From Sphingopyxis jiangsuensis (GTDB lineage: Bacteria; Pseudomonadota; Alphaproteobacteria; Sphingomonadales; Sphingomonadaceae): a stretch of DNA of 64,000 bases. Positions 9,358 to 18,991 of the stretch are shown here, piece after piece. The translations under genes and the position numbers were made by a program. The notes under the pieces are model-generated. The model made no database searches. It was not told the DNA's origin and saw only the letters and a list, made by a program, of their open reading frames with translations. The DNA lies in NCBI RefSeq assembly GCF_016734905.1, contig NZ_JAERPO010000002.1, positions 186,001 through 250,000 on the forward strand, read 5' to 3'. Within the stretch, counting starts at the first letter, position 1. Every line of letters begins with the position of its first letter.

Positions 9358-12093
9358 TCAAATCGCCCCGTGGCAATGCTTGTATTTGCGGCCTGACCCG
9401 CACGGACACGGCGCATTGCGGCTGATTTCGAGCGCCGCATAGGGATTTTCACCCCTTGCGATGTCGTGCTTGGGCACTTGCATCGGCGGCAGCGTATTCG
9501 CGATGACGCCGAGCGATCCGGCATCATGGTCGGCGCTGTTGTCCTCGCCCGTGAAGGGGTCGATGTGCGTCGTCAGGAAATCGGGCAGTTCAGGGAGCGG
9601 CATCGGTTCGGGTTCCTGGAACTGGAAATCGATCCGCGCAACGGTGCGCGTCACATCCTCGCGGATGTTCGACAGCATGCGCTCGAACAGCGCAAAGGCC
9701 TCCTGCTTATACTCATTGATCGGCTGCTTCTGCGCATAGGCGCGCAGGAACACGACCTGCCGTAGCGCGTCGAGCGTCGCCAGATGCTCCTTCCAATGAT
9801 GGTCGAGCGTCTGGAGCAGGATCGACTTTTCGATCCCGCGCCACGTTTCCTGTTCGACCTGTCCGGCCTTTTCGGCAGCGGTCGCATCGGCCATTTCGCG
9901 CAGCCGCTCCTCGAACACCTCGGGATCGACCGCATCTTCCTGCATCCACTCGTCGATCGGCGGGTGGAGGTCGAGGATATTGGCGACGCGCTCCTTCATT
10001 TGGGCAATGTCCCACTGTTCGGGATAGCTTCCCGGCGGGCAGGCGTCGGCGACGATGGCGTTCACCGTCTCGGCGCGCATATCGACCATCACATCGTCGA
10101 CGGTCTCGCTGTCGATGATCTCGCCGCGCTGTTCATAGATGACCTTGCGCTGGTCGTTCATGACGTTGTCATATTCGACGACCTGCTTGCGGATGTCGTA
10201 ATTGCGCGCCTCGACCTTCTTCTGCGCGGTCTCGATCGCCTTCGACAGCCATTTCGACCCGATCGCCTCGCCATCCTCCAGATTCTTGTTCATCATCTTG
10301 GCGAACAAGGTGTCGGGACCGAAGATGCGCAGCAGATCATCGTCGAGGCAGAGGTAGAATTTCGACAGGCCGGGGTCGCCCTGGCGTCCCGAACGGCCGC
10401 GTAGCTGGTTATCGATACGGCGGCTTTCGTGCCGCTCGGTTGCGAGCACGAACAGGCCACCCGCGGCCTTCACCGCCTCGCGCTCGGCGGCGACCTCTTC
10501 GCGGATGCGCGCCTCGGCGGCATCGCGCTCCGGACCGGCGGGCATGTCCTTCAGTTCGTCCTCGATGCGGAATTCCTCGTTGCCGCCGAGTTTGATGTCG
10601 GTCCCGCGGCCCGCCATGTTGGTAGCGATCGTCACCGCGCCCGAACGGCCCGCCTGCGCGACGATGTGCGCTTCGCTTTCGTGGAAGCGGGCGTTGAGAA
10701 CGCTGTGCGCGACGCCTTCCTTTTCAAGGAACGACGACAGCAGCTCGGACTTTTCGATCGACACAGTGCCGACGAGAACCGGCTGGCCGCGCTCCTGCGC
10801 CTCGCGGATCGTGCGCGCGATGGCGCCGAACTTGTCGGTGATATTCTTGTAGAACTCGTCTTCCTCGTCGATCCGCGCGATCGGACGGTTGGTCGGGATC
10901 GTGACGACGTTCATCTTGTAGATGTCGAAGAATTCGGCCGCCTCGGTCGCGGCGGTGCCGGTCATGCCCGAAAGCTTGGGATACATGCGGAAATAGTTCT
11001 GGAAGGTGATCGACGCGAGCGTCTGGTTCTCGGGCTCGATCTTGACACCCTCCTTCGCCTCGACCGCCTGGTGCAGGCCGTCGGACCAGCGGCGGCCGTC
11101 CATCATGCGCCCGGTGAATTCGTCGATGATGACGACCTTGCCGTCCTTGACGATATAGTCGGTGTCCAGCTTGAACATCACGATCGCCTTCAGCGCCTGA
11201 TTGACGTGATGGACGACCTGCGTGTTCTCGATGTCATAGAGGTTGCTGCCCTGAAGCAGCCCCGCGGCTTCGAGCAATCGCTCGACATGCTCGGTGCCGT
11301 CTTCGGTCAGGTTGATCGACTTGGACTTTTCGTCCTTTTCATAATCATCTTCGGTAAGCTGGTGGACGACCTCGTTGACGCGGACATACATTTCCGACTT
11401 GTCGTCGGTCGGGCCGGAGATGATCAGCGGCGTTCGCGCTTCGTCGATCAGGATCGAATCGACCTCGTCGACGATGCCGAAATTGAACGCACGGTGGACC
11501 ATCTGCGCGCGGTCGAACTTCATATTGTCGCGCAGATAATCGAACCCCAGTTCGTTGTTCGTCGCATAGGTGATGTCGCTGTTATACGCATCGCGCCGCT
11601 GCATTTCATTGAGGTTGGGAACGATGACGCCGGTCGTCAGGCCGAGGAAGCCATAGACCGCGCTCATCCATTCGGCGTCGCGGCGGGCGAGATAGTCGTT
11701 GACGGTGACGACATGTACGCCCTTGCCTTCAAGCGCGTTGAGGTAGCAGGGAAGCGTCGCCATCAGCGTCTTGCCCTCGCCCGTCGCCATTTCGGCGATT
11801 TCGCCGCGGTGGAGGACGACGCCACCGATCATCTGGACGTCGAAGTGGCGCATGCCGAGCGTGCGCTTCGACGCCTCGCGGACGGTCGCAAAGGCTTCGG
11901 GCAAAATATCGTCGAGCGTTTCACCGGAAGCGAGCCGGTCGCGGAACTTCTGCGTCTGCGCCTTCAGCATATCGTCGTCATAGGCTTCGAGCGTAGGTTC
12001 GAAGGCGTTGATCTTGTCGACGATCTTGCGGATCGACGCGACATAACGGTCGTTCGACGAGCCGAACAGGCTTTTGGCAATGCCAGAAAACAT
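9358..12093 (-). CDS. secA: Protein translocase ATPase SecA
   Basis: The 911-residue motor of the Sec pathway begins [18 protein letters not shown] at ATG 12093, with an AAGGAT ribosome-binding site. An in-frame upstream extension is unlikely. Walker A is ATGEGKTL near residue 102, and the DEAD-type Walker B is [16 protein letters not shown]. The C-terminus has the zinc/SecB-binding motif [13 protein letters not shown]. Length and domain order are normal. SecA couples ATP hydrolysis to export of unfolded proteins through SecYEG, and many secreted products in this window depend on it. Confidence 0.98.
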   Translation of the reverse strand: MFSGIAKSLFGSSNDRYVASIRKIVDKINAFEPTLEAYDDDMLKAQTQKFRDRLASGETLDDILPEAFATVREASKRTLGMRHFDVQMIGGVVLHRGEIAEMATGEGKTLMATLPCYLNALEGKGVHVVTVNDYLARRDAEWMSAVYGFLGLTTGVIVPNLNEMQRRDAYNSDITYATNNELGFDYLRDNMKFDRAQMVHRAFNFGIVDEVDSILIDEARTPLIISGPTDDKSEMYVRVNEVVHQLTEDDYEKDEKSKSINLTEDGTEHVERLLEAAGLLQGSNLYDIENTQVVHHVNQALKAIVMFKLDTDYIVKDGKVVIIDEFTGRMMDGRRWSDGLHQAVEAKEGVKIEPENQTLASITFQNYFRMYPKLSGMTGTAATEAAEFFDIYKMNVVTIPTNRPIARIDEEDEFYKNITDKFGAIARTIREAQERGQPVLVGTVSIEKSELLSSFLEKEGVAHSVLNARFHESEAHIVAQAGRSGAVTIATNMAGRGTDIKLGGNEEFRIEDELKDMPAGPERDAAEARIREEVAAEREAVKAAGGLFVLATERHESRRIDNQLRGRSGRQGDPGLSKFYLCLDDDLLRIFGPDTLFAKMMNKNLEDGEAIGSKWLSKAIETAQKKVEARNYDIRKQVVEYDNVMNDQRKVIYEQRGEIIDSETVDDVMVDMRAETVNAIVADACPPGSYPEQWDIAQMKERVANILDLHPPIDEWMQEDAVDPEVFEERLREMADATAAEKAGQVEQETWRGIEKSILLQTLDHHWKEHLATLDALRQVVFLRAYAQKQPINEYKQEAFALFERMLSNIREDVTRTVARIDFQFQEPEPMPLPELPDFLTTHIDPFTGEDNSADHDAGSLGVIANTLPPMQVPKHDIARGENPYAALEISRNAPCPCGSGRKYKHCHGAI

Positions 12094-12197
12094 CAAATTA
12101 TCCTTGGATTTCAATTTGGGAAAGCGACGCTGAGGCCGCAAATAGAGATGGGTCCCGCGCGGACGGGACGGTCAGCGCGCCAACGGCGCGCTTCCTG

Positions 12198-12482
12198 CTA
12201 TTCGAGCGCGCGGTCGCTGCGCGTCAAAAGTCCGGGAGTGTGCGGCGGTGCGGACTTGCGCGGCCGGATGCACGGCATGTCCGAGCTGCGCCGGGTCGCG
12301 GGCGTCGCGGCGGGGCGCCGATTGGCGTTGTCCGCCTCAGCCTTGTTCGCCGCTTCGGTAATCAGGACGAGCGACCCCATCGCCGCGGGTGCGGCGGGTG
12401 CGGCAACGGCACGGTCGGCAGTCGCCAGACCGGTCAGCAGCGCCAAAAGGGTCAACAACAAACGCAAGGACAGGCCCCTCAT
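12198..12482 (-). CDS. Small secreted hypothetical protein
   Basis: The 94-residue frame begins MRGLSLRLLLTLLALLTG and has a clear hydrophobic stretch and a likely signal-peptidase site after AVAA (near residue 28). The mature part is short, Ala/Pro/Arg-rich and has no recognisable fold. It lies about 100 bp upstream of secA on the same strand. The gene could be real or a chance frame in GC-rich DNA; the signal peptide is the main support. Confidence 0.45.
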   Translation of the reverse strand: MRGLSLRLLLTLLALLTGLATADRAVAAPAAPAAMGSLVLITEAANKAEADNANRRPAATPATRRSSDMPCIRPRKSAPPHTPGLLTRSDRALE

Positions 12483-12595
12483 TACGTCCAGCCGACGCGC
12501 TTTGCGCGCCAGAGCCTGAACATAGGGTGAAAGCAGTGCTCAGTCTAGGGGAGCGAGTCGTTCGATTTGGGCTGAGGCGCGAACACTGATCTTTC

Positions 12596-12673
12596 CGTCA
12601 TCCCGACGAAGGCCGCGACCGCGCCGGTGCGTAAAACCGAGAGGGTGAGATCCCGGCCTTCGCCGGGATGACG
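12596..12673. repeat. Family B-like palindromic repeat (hairpin)
   Basis: The 20-bp arms CGTCATCCCGACGAAGGCCG and its near-complement (one mismatch) enclose about 38 bp. The outer CGTCATCCCG end is shared with the family B elements at 16798, 17074 and 18808. It lies between two minus-strand genes, downstream of neither start, and may also terminate transcription. Confidence 0.75.
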
Positions 12674-12710
12674 AGGAAAAGAAGACGCGCATGAGGAACA
12701 AAAGCGACCC

Positions 12711-13226
12711 TCATCCCAATTGCGGGTTCAACGCGCGAACCTCGCCCAGGAAACTCTTGGGCTTCTTGAAATATTTGCTGTTCCGATTGACCTTCAGCCC
12801 GACGATTTCGGCGAGTTCCATCACGAAATGGACGCAGTTGCGTTTGCCCAGATTATAGCTCGGCTGCTTGCGCTCGCTCCATTCACGAACCTTGGCGACC
12901 AGTCGCGCGTGGGTCGCATCGTCGACCGTTACGCTGAACTGGCGGTCGCTCTTCGCGATATAATCGGGATTCGACGATTCGACATGTCCCTTGACCGATC
13001 CGAAAAGGATCGCCGGACTGACCGACGTCGCCGTGAAGCCATAGCTTGCATCGACCGCTTCGCCCGACGCGTCGAGGCGACCCTTCATCACGATGAACGC
13101 ATGGGGAAAGCGGTCGCCGAAATCATGGCTGTAAAAACTGACCTCGACATCGGCGCGCGCCGGAAGCGATGCGCCCGCACAAAAGACAAGCAAGCTCAAC
13201 AGGATCAGGCGCAGGCCGCGAAGCAT
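12711..13226 (-). CDS. Secreted protein with a likely permuted papain-like (NlpC/P60-type) fold
   Basis: The start at ATG 13226 is fixed by a strong AGGAGG at 13234-13239. The 171-residue product begins with signal peptide MLRGLRLILLSLLVFCAGAS and a cleavage site after LPARA. The mature part has FPHAFIVMKG early and LGKRNCVHFVMELAE late. A histidine before a cysteine in this arrangement is what circularly permuted papain-like enzymes show, so H in PHAF and C in RNCVHF are candidate catalytic residues. The fold is inferred from motif order; no family name can be given with certainty. It probably acts in the periplasm. Confidence 0.65.
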   Translation of the reverse strand: MLRGLRLILLSLLVFCAGASLPARADVEVSFYSHDFGDRFPHAFIVMKGRLDASGEAVDASYGFTATSVSPAILFGSVKGHVESSNPDYIAKSDRQFSVTVDDATHARLVAKVREWSERKQPSYNLGKRNCVHFVMELAEIVGLKVNRNSKYFKKPKSFLGEVRALNPQLG

Positions 13227-13336
13227 CGCCGCCCTCCTAACAATCCCGCGCCCACGATGCCAAGCGGCGATTGCTGCTTGACCTTTGCCACGCGCTCGCA
13301 TCAATTCGGACTTACACCGATGTCAGGAGGGACAGG

Positions 13337-14146
13337 ATGGGGCGCAAGGCGATTTTCATTACCGGTGGCGGATCGGGCATCGGCCGCGCGGTCGCGCGCC
13401 ACTTTGCCGCGCAAGGCTGGTTCGTCGGCATCGCCGACGTCAACCGCACGGGGATCGACGAGACCGCTGCACTTCTTCCCGAAGGCGCGTCGTCGCGCCA
13501 CGTGATGGACGTGCGCGACCGCGACCAGTGGCGCGCCGCGCTCGACGAATTCGCCGCCGCGTCGGGCGGGCGGCTCGATGTGCTGTTCAACAACGCCGGC
13601 ATCGGTTCGGGCGGCCAGTTCCTCGACATGCCGCCCGAGGAGGCCGACCGGCTGATCGCAATCAACTTCGGCGGGGTCGTCAACGGCATCTATGCCGCGA
13701 TGCCGCTGCTCCGCGCGACGCCGGGGGCGACGATCCTCAACACCGGATCGGCGTCGGGATTTTACGGCGTCGCGGGGCTTGCCGTCTACTCGGCAACCAA
13801 ATTCGCGGTACGCGGCCTGACCGAGGGGCTGGAAATCGAGTTCGCGAAATATGGCGTCAAGGTGCGCTCGCTGATGCCCGGGTTCATCGACACGCCCCTG
13901 CTCGATCAGGTCAGCGCCGACAGCAACGAGCCCGCACGCACGCGGCTCGCCGAAGGAGGTTTCGAAATCTCCCCGGTCGAACGCGTTGCCGAAGCGGCGT
14001 GGGAGGCAGTCCACGGCAACCGCGTCCATGTCCCGGTCGGCAAACTCGCCAAACGCCTCGCGCGCCTGTCGCGCTGGTTCCCCGGGCTGATCGCCAAACA
14101 GTCGAAAAAGATCGACGGCCTCGGCGCGGTGTCCACCCCGCATTGA
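13337..14146 (+). CDS. SDR-family oxidoreductase
   Basis: The 269-residue short-chain dehydrogenase starts at ATG 13337, with AGGAGG at 13325-13330. The cofactor motif TGGGSGIG is at residues 8-15, NNAG near residue 86, the catalytic serine in NTGSASGFYG and the Y-x-x-x-K in YSATKFAV. The IADVN aspartate after beta-2 suggests NAD(H). The substrate is unknown. It converges with the lysoplasmalogenase gene. Confidence 0.88.
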   Translation: MGRKAIFITGGGSGIGRAVARHFAAQGWFVGIADVNRTGIDETAALLPEGASSRHVMDVRDRDQWRAALDEFAAASGGRLDVLFNNAGIGSGGQFLDMPPEEADRLIAINFGGVVNGIYAAMPLLRATPGATILNTGSASGFYGVAGLAVYSATKFAVRGLTEGLEIEFAKYGVKVRSLMPGFIDTPLLDQVSADSNEPARTRLAEGGFEISPVERVAEAAWEAVHGNRVHVPVGKLAKRLARLSRWFPGLIAKQSKKIDGLGAVSTPH

Positions 14147-14155
14147 TACGCCGGG

Positions 14156-14851
14156 TCAGTCGGAATTCGGCGACCGGTTATCGATGACCCGTTCGCGCGC
14201 CAGGGTGCCGACCACACCCCATCCGATCAATGCCTGCCCCGCAAAATAGAGCGGCCAGACAAGCCAGACCGTCACCGATTTCGACAAATTGCCGCTCGCC
14301 CCGGCAAAGATGAACAGGTCGCTCGCCAGGAACATCATCGCGCCGGTGCCTGTGCGATAGCGCGGGAAACGGCTCGCCCAGGCGGCTGCCGCCATCACCG
14401 CTACGCCGCCGGTATAGGCGATCGCCGCCCCCATCTGCAGCAACGGCGCCTCGCGCGTCAGCGACCAGGCAATCAGCAGCGACATCGGGACGAGCACCCA
14501 GACGAGCAGACGCTGCGACGGTGAGAGCGCGCGGCGTCGATTCCGCAGGTAGAGCGTGATCGCGATCAAATGGCCGACAGCGAAAGCCGCCGCGCCCTCA
14601 AGCATCCCGACCGCGTCGAGCAGCCAGTCGCCGAGCGCACCGAACGCGAGCGCCGCGGCGATCATCCGTCCGCCGCCATCGCGCGCGTTGGCCCAGGCCC
14701 AGACCGCGAGCAAACCGACACCCGACGCCTTCCACAAATGAACCGCCGGACCGTCCCAACCGGCCAGCACCGCGCCGAAATAGCTTGCGCCGCCCAGCAG
14801 CGCGGCGAGCCACAGCCAGCGTGCGCGATCCCAGCTCGATTCCCCGCTCAT
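14156..14851 (-). CDS. Lysoplasmalogenase-like membrane protein (YhhN/TMEM86 family)
   Basis: The 231-residue protein has about eight hydrophobic segments and the family signatures GDWLLD near residue 75 and GAMMFLASDLFIF near residue 175. Family members hydrolyse the vinyl-ether bond of lysoplasmalogens, though the role in aerobic proteobacteria is not settled. The start MSGESSWDRARW at 14851 is preferred over an upstream frame that adds a basic stretch. It is divergent from trmFO, with a 74-bp gap. Confidence 0.8.
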   Translation of the reverse strand: MSGESSWDRARWLWLAALLGGASYFGAVLAGWDGPAVHLWKASGVGLLAVWAWANARDGGGRMIAAALAFGALGDWLLDAVGMLEGAAAFAVGHLIAITLYLRNRRRALSPSQRLLVWVLVPMSLLIAWSLTREAPLLQMGAAIAYTGGVAVMAAAAWASRFPRYRTGTGAMMFLASDLFIFAGASGNLSKSVTVWLVWPLYFAGQALIGWGVVGTLARERVIDNRSPNSD

Positions 14852-14925
14852 TCCCGCCCCTTTGCATCTTGGTCCCAACCGGCCTAGTGCGCGGCGAACG
14901 AAGTGCAAGTCAACGGACACGGTAA

Positions 14926-16272
14926 ATGGGTCACGATATTCACATCATCGGCGGCGGCCTCGCGGGCTCCGAAGCGGCGTGGCAGCTCGCCGAAGCGGGT
15001 TTCCGCGTCCGCCTCTCCGAAATGCGCGGTGGCGGCGACATGACCCCGGCGCATCAGGGCGACACGCTGGCCGAGATGGTCTGCTCGAACAGCTTTCGCA
15101 GCGACGATGGCGACAGCAACGCCGTCGGCCTCCTCCACCGCGAAATGCGCGCGCTCGGCTCGATCATCCTGCGCGAAGCCGACGCGACAAAGGTGCCAGC
15201 CGGATCGGCGCTTGCGGTCGACCGTGACCTGTTTTCGGGCGGCGTCACGCGCGCGCTGTCCGAACATCCAAACGTCACCATCGTCCGCGAACGCGTCGAC
15301 ACGCTGCCTGCCGAGGGCATGACGATCGTCGCGACGGGACCGCTCACCGCCGCGAGCCTGGCGGAGAGCATCGGCGCCGCGACGGGCAAGGATGCGCTCG
15401 CCTTTTTCGACGCCATCGCGCCGATCGTCTATCGCGACAGCATCGACATGGACGTCGCGTGGATGGCGAGCCGCTGGGACAAGGTCGGGCCGATCGGCGA
15501 CGGCAAGGATTATATCAACTGCCCGATGGACAAGGACCAATATCACGCCTTCGTTCAGGGGCTTATCGACGGCGAAAAGACCGAGTTCAAGGAGTGGGAA
15601 AAGGACACGCCCTATTTCGAAGGCTGCATGCCGATCGAGGTAATGGCCGAACGCGGCGTCGAAACCTTGCGCTTCGGCCCGATGAAGGGCGTCGGCCTCG
15701 ACAATCCGCGCACCGGGCGCTGGCCCTATGCCGTCGTCCAGCTGCGGCAGGACAATGCGCTCGGCACGCTGTGGAACATGGTCGGTTTCCAGACCAAGCT
15801 CAAGCATGGCGCGCAGGTCGAACTGTTCCGTACCATCCCCGGCCTCGAAAAGGCCGAGTTCGCGCGGCTGGGCGGGCTGCACCGCAACAGCTTCATTCGT
15901 TCGCCCGAACTGCTCGACGACCAGCTTCGCCTGAAATCGGCGCCGCATATTCGCTTTGCGGGACAGATCACCGGCTGCGAAGGCTATGTCGAAAGCGCCG
16001 CCATCGGCCTTGTCGCCGCGCGCTTCACTGCCGCCGAACTCGCGGGCCGCACGCTACCGCCGCCGCCGCCCGAGACCGCACTGGGCGCACTGCTCGGCCA
16101 CATCACCGGCGGCGCCGATGCGGCGAGCTACCAGCCGATGAACGTCAATTTTGGCCTCTTCCCCCCGCTCGCCGAGGACGTCCGCAAGAAGGACCGCAAA
16201 CTCGGTTACACGCAGCGGGCAGGCAAGGCGCTGGCGGAATGGATGAAACTCGCGCAGGGCGTGGCGGCTTAA
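14926..16272 (+). CDS. trmFO: Methylenetetrahydrofolate-tRNA (uracil-54-C5)-methyltransferase
   Basis: The 448-residue flavoprotein starts [20 protein letters not shown], an FAD-binding [10 protein letters not shown] motif. Conserved TrmFO segments include the cysteine in EMVCSNSF near residue 51, [15 protein letters not shown] and [14 protein letters not shown] with the second conserved cysteine near residue 225. The enzyme makes ribothymidine at position 54 of tRNA using methylene-THF and NAD(P)H. Length is normal for the family. The gene stands alone. Confidence 0.97.
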   Translation: MGHDIHIIGGGLAGSEAAWQLAEAGFRVRLSEMRGGGDMTPAHQGDTLAEMVCSNSFRSDDGDSNAVGLLHREMRALGSIILREADATKVPAGSALAVDRDLFSGGVTRALSEHPNVTIVRERVDTLPAEGMTIVATGPLTAASLAESIGAATGKDALAFFDAIAPIVYRDSIDMDVAWMASRWDKVGPIGDGKDYINCPMDKDQYHAFVQGLIDGEKTEFKEWEKDTPYFEGCMPIEVMAERGVETLRFGPMKGVGLDNPRTGRWPYAVVQLRQDNALGTLWNMVGFQTKLKHGAQVELFRTIPGLEKAEFARLGGLHRNSFIRSPELLDDQLRLKSAPHIRFAGQITGCEGYVESAAIGLVAARFTAAELAGRTLPPPPPETALGALLGHITGGADAASYQPMNVNFGLFPPLAEDVRKKDRKLGYTQRAGKALAEWMKLAQGVAA

Positions 16273-16333
16273 CCGAACACGGCTGGGATGGGGCGTCGGA
16301 ACGGCGGTTTTGGGTTGGAAAGCGGTCGCGGAG

Positions 16334-16669
16334 TTAGTCAGCCTGCGATGCAGTTCGCCGCTTCCAAAGCGCATATGCAACCGAAACGGGAAATGCGACG
16401 GCGACGTATACCGTCGGCAGAACCAAGCCAAACACCATGATGGCAAGAAAATCCATCCGCCCCGAGTCTCCATGTATGTTCTCGTCATAGTCGTAAGGTA
16501 TCGGCGTCGGAGTGGCCATGATGTAGCATGCCAAACTCAGAAAAATCAGGGGAGCGAGGCCTAGGCGGAGAAGCCACCAGCGCGTTGGGAAACGCTCCTT
16601 GAATGCTTTGCCTAGCAATAAGCTAGACAGAATGATTAGCACAGGTGGGATTGCGATGAGCAGGACCAT
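16334..16669 (-). CDS. Small integral membrane protein, AT-richer than its surroundings
   Basis: The 111-residue frame from ATG 16669 has three hydrophobic segments (about residues 1-20, 33-55 and 74-105) and ends with a basic tail, ALWKRR. A TTG start at 16717 would add 16 polar residues. Base composition of this stretch is visibly lower in GC, with codons such as ATA, TTA and AGA that neighbours avoid, which suggests acquired DNA. No family was recognised. Confidence 0.55.
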   Translation of the reverse strand: MVLLIAIPPVLIILSSLLLGKAFKERFPTRWWLLRLGLAPLIFLSLACYIMATPTPIPYDYDENIHGDSGRMDFLAIMVFGLVLPTVYVAVAFPVSVAYALWKRRTASQAD

Positions 16670-16797
16670 TAAAGCTTCATATCGTGCATTACTTCGACGG
16701 ACAATCGATGTCCGCAATTGGTCGATTCACGTCATTGCGACTAGATCGGGAGCGAATGGGGAAAACGGGGCGGAATGCGGACTTGCCCACTTAGTTT

Positions 16798-16870
16798 CGT
16801 CATCCCGGACTTGATCCGGGATCCACGACGAGGGGGCGGCTACGGATCCCGGATCAAGTCCGGGATGACG
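16798..16870. repeat. Family B palindromic repeat, copy 1
   Basis: CGTCATCCCGGACTTGATCC at the left is matched by its exact complement at the right end of the 73-bp element. Together with a family C copy at 16910 and a family B copy at 17074 it fills the 538-bp gap between the small membrane protein and the EF-hand gene. No gene was seen there. Confidence 0.9.
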
Positions 16871-16909
16871 ATGAAAAAAGGATCGCGATCACTCGCCAGC
16901 CGCCCTGAA

Positions 16910-17043
16910 TCCTCCCTGTCGCGCAGCGATGGGGAGGTGGCAGCGCGCAGCGCTGACGGAGGGGCAAATGGCGCAACGCCGCCGCCCCTCCACCACCGCC
17001 TATGGCGGCGGTCCCCCTCCCCATGCCTGCGGCACAGGGAGGA
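16910..17043. repeat. Family C palindromic repeat, copy 1
   Basis: A 134-bp element running from TCCTCCCTGTCGCGCAGCGA to GCGGCACAGGGAGGA. Inner parts are GGGGAGGTGGCAGCGCG, GCGCTGACGGAGGGGC and CCCCTCCACCACCGCC. Its ends are complementary. Copies lie at 37948 and 39596. Confidence 0.88.
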
Positions 17044-17073
17044 TCGAACGTCCGCAACCGGTCGTTACAACAC

Positions 17074-17169
17074 CTTCGTCATCCCGGACCTGATCCGGGA
17101 TCCACGGCCGCGCTGAAGTCATGGACCCCGGGTCAAGCCCGGGGTGACGACGAACCGAGATTACGACTT
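17074..17169 (+). repeat. Left 96-bp inverted repeat (family B copy plus flank)
   Basis: The 96 bases match the reverse complement of 18808-18903 at 93 of 96 positions, without gaps. The first 74 bases are a family B element; the rest, to TTACGACTT, is unique flank shared only with the partner. The pair encloses the EF-hand gene and oxyR. Confidence 0.92.
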
Positions 17170-17207
17170 TTGGTGCTTTTCGGACAGTCCGCCCTGTCTC
17201 TACTTCT

Positions 17208-17675
17208 TCAGCAACGACACTTCGGCTTTGCCGCTCGCTTCGGCGCGGTCGTTGCGAACTCGGCGCGGGTCAGGTCGCCCGACTTGTCGGCGTCCGCGCC
17301 CGCGAAACGCTCGCTGGTCGCCGCCGCCCATTCCTCGAAGGTCAGCAGATTGTTTCCGTCCTTGTCGAGCTTGCGGAACGCGGCGGTGCGCGTCGACAGC
17401 ATCTCGACCCGGCTGATTCGTTCGTCGCGGTTGCGATCGTAACGATTGAAGCGCCGCTCCTCGCGCGATGCCTCCTTCGCGGCGGGAAGTTCGGGCGGGG
17501 CCGGACCGCGGGTAGGCGCATCGGCTCCAGCGACAGGAATCGCCGGCAGCGCCGGTGGCGGCGCTGGCACGACCGCCTCATCGCCGCCCTGACTATGGCC
17601 TTTCCACAGGAACACCCCGCCGGTCAGCAGCAAGGCGCTCGCCAAGCCACCGACCAGAAATCGCGAAACCGCCAT
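17208..17675 (-). CDS. Exported EF-hand calcium-binding protein
   Basis: The 155-residue protein starts MAVSRFLVGGLASALLLTGG, an uncleaved anchor or signal segment, followed by a Pro/Ala-rich linker to about residue 75. The C-terminal half holds an imperfect loop (DRNRDERISRVE) and two good EF-hand loops (DKDGNNLLTFEE and DADKSGDLTRAE), which should bind calcium in the periplasm. It ends with a basic tail, KPKCRC. It is divergent from oxyR, and the pair sits inside 96-bp inverted repeats. Confidence 0.82.
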   Translation of the reverse strand: MAVSRFLVGGLASALLLTGGVFLWKGHSQGGDEAVVPAPPPALPAIPVAGADAPTRGPAPPELPAAKEASREERRFNRYDRNRDERISRVEMLSTRTAAFRKLDKDGNNLLTFEEWAAATSERFAGADADKSGDLTRAEFATTAPKRAAKPKCRC

Positions 17676-17798
17676 CGCTCGCCCTCGCCCAACCCGGAGG
17701 GGCAATCTATCGCGGGATCGGCGCGGCGCAACCGACGCCGCCATAATGGCCGCAAAATTTCAATCGTCCGGATTGTTTAAACTTTCCGCAGCGATTGC

Positions 17799-17804
17799 TA
17801 TATT
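17799..17804 (+). promoter_or_regulatory. Candidate -10 box of a leaderless oxyR promoter
   Basis: TATATT ends six bases before the oxyR ATG at 17811, and no purine-rich ribosome-binding site precedes that ATG. Transcription from this box would start at or next to the A of the start codon. No good -35 was seen at the usual distance, as expected for an activator-dependent promoter. Confidence 0.35.
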
Positions 17805-17810
17805 CGATTA

Positions 17811-18716
17811 ATGCACAACTACCTGCCCTCGCTCAAGCAGATGCAATATCTCGTCGCGCTGCACGAGCATGGTCATTTCGGCCGCGCCGCCGATGCGTGC
17901 AACGTCACGCAATCGACGCTTTCGGCGGGGATTCGCGAGCTCGAAACGCTGCTCGGCCAGACGCTGGTCGAGCGCACACGCCGCGTCGTGCGCTTCACGA
18001 CGCTCGGCAATGCGATCGTCGAAAAGGCGCACCGCGTTCTGCGCGAGGCGGAAGAACTGGCCGACATGGCCGCAGCCGCAGCGGCGCCGCTGGTCGGCGA
18101 ACTCCGCATGAGCGTTATTCCGACAATCGCGCCCTTCCTCCTCCCCGGACTGCTCCCGCGGCTGCGCAAGGAGCGCCCGTCGCTCAAGCTGTTCCTGCGC
18201 GAGGAGCCGAGCGCGCAGGCGTGCGAGTCGCTGCACCACGGCGTCGTCGACTGCGTGCTCCTCGCCCTCCCCTATGCTTGCGGCGACGTCGAGAGCGACA
18301 AGCTGTTCGACGACGCACTCTTTGTCGCCTTTCCGGGCGAGCAGGCCGAACAACTCCCCGCCGTCGTCAGCGCCGACCAGATCGACCCCGCGCAGATGCT
18401 GATGCTCGAGGACGGGCACTGCCTCAAGGACCACGCGCTCGCCGCGTGCAACCGGCCCGAGCTGCGCGCCGGCGCGCGCATGATGGGGACTTCGCTCCAC
18501 ACGCTGGTGCAGATGGTCGACAATGGGCTCGGCATCACGATGCTGCCGCAAATGGCGATCACCGCCGGCATCCTAGACCACACCGACATCGACACGCGCC
18601 CGCTCGATTCGGACCATGACTGGCGCACCATCGCCCTGGTCTGGCGCAAGGGCAGCCCGCGCGCCGACGAATTCAAGCTGCTCGCCGATATTTTCCGCAA
18701 GCATCAGGCGAATTAG
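17811..18716 (+). CDS. oxyR: Hydrogen-peroxide-sensing LysR regulator OxyR
   Basis: The 301-residue LysR protein has an N-terminal helix-turn-helix (FGRAADACNVTQSTLSAGIR, residues 23-42). The redox site LEDGHCLKDHALAAC has C204 and C213, nine apart like C199 and C208 of E. coli OxyR, so a peroxide-formed disulfide is expected. It normally activates catalase and peroxiredoxin genes, none of which is adjacent. The gene lies between 96-bp inverted repeats together with the EF-hand gene. Confidence 0.93.
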   Translation: MHNYLPSLKQMQYLVALHEHGHFGRAADACNVTQSTLSAGIRELETLLGQTLVERTRRVVRFTTLGNAIVEKAHRVLREAEELADMAAAAAAPLVGELRMSVIPTIAPFLLPGLLPRLRKERPSLKLFLREEPSAQACESLHHGVVDCVLLALPYACGDVESDKLFDDALFVAFPGEQAEQLPAVVSADQIDPAQMLMLEDGHCLKDHALAACNRPELRAGARMMGTSLHTLVQMVDNGLGITMLPQMAITAGILDHTDIDTRPLDSDHDWRTIALVWRKGSPRADEFKLLADIFRKHQAN

Positions 18717-18807
18717 GCGGACGCCATGACGCCGTTGGGCGAGCATTGCCGAAGCGCGAGGCTGGGCCCCGCGTCGGGCCTGTAATAATGAACGTCCCGA
18801 AGCGACC

Positions 18808-18903
18808 AAGTCGTAATCACGGTTCGTCGTCACCCCGGGCTTGACCCGGGGTCCATGACTTCAGCGCGGTCGTGGATCCCGGATCAAGTCCGGGATGACG
18901 AAG
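18808..18903 (-). repeat. Right 96-bp inverted repeat (family B copy plus flank)
   Basis: This is the reverse-complement partner of 17074-17169 with three mismatches. It lies just downstream of oxyR. The element includes AAGTCGTAATCACGGTTCGT as the inner flank and ends GGGATGACGAAG. Confidence 0.92.
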
Positions 18904-18938
18904 GTCTGAAATGGACCGGAATGCGACATATTTTCCAT

Positions 18939-18967
18939 CGTCATCCCGGCGGAGGCCGGGATCTCGC
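18939..18967. repeat. Partial family B-like repeat
   Basis: CGTCATCCCGGCGGAGGCCGG followed by GATCTCG looks like one arm of the element type seen at 12596. It lies 36 bp after the right inverted repeat and before the 3' end of moaE. Confidence 0.6.
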
Positions 18968-18991
18968 CGCAAAACATCCCGTCGGACAAGG

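Noticed and set aside
10429..12519. A 696-residue open frame opposite secA
   Set aside because: It is an antisense shadow created by high-GC codon bias; secA on the other strand has full family motifs.
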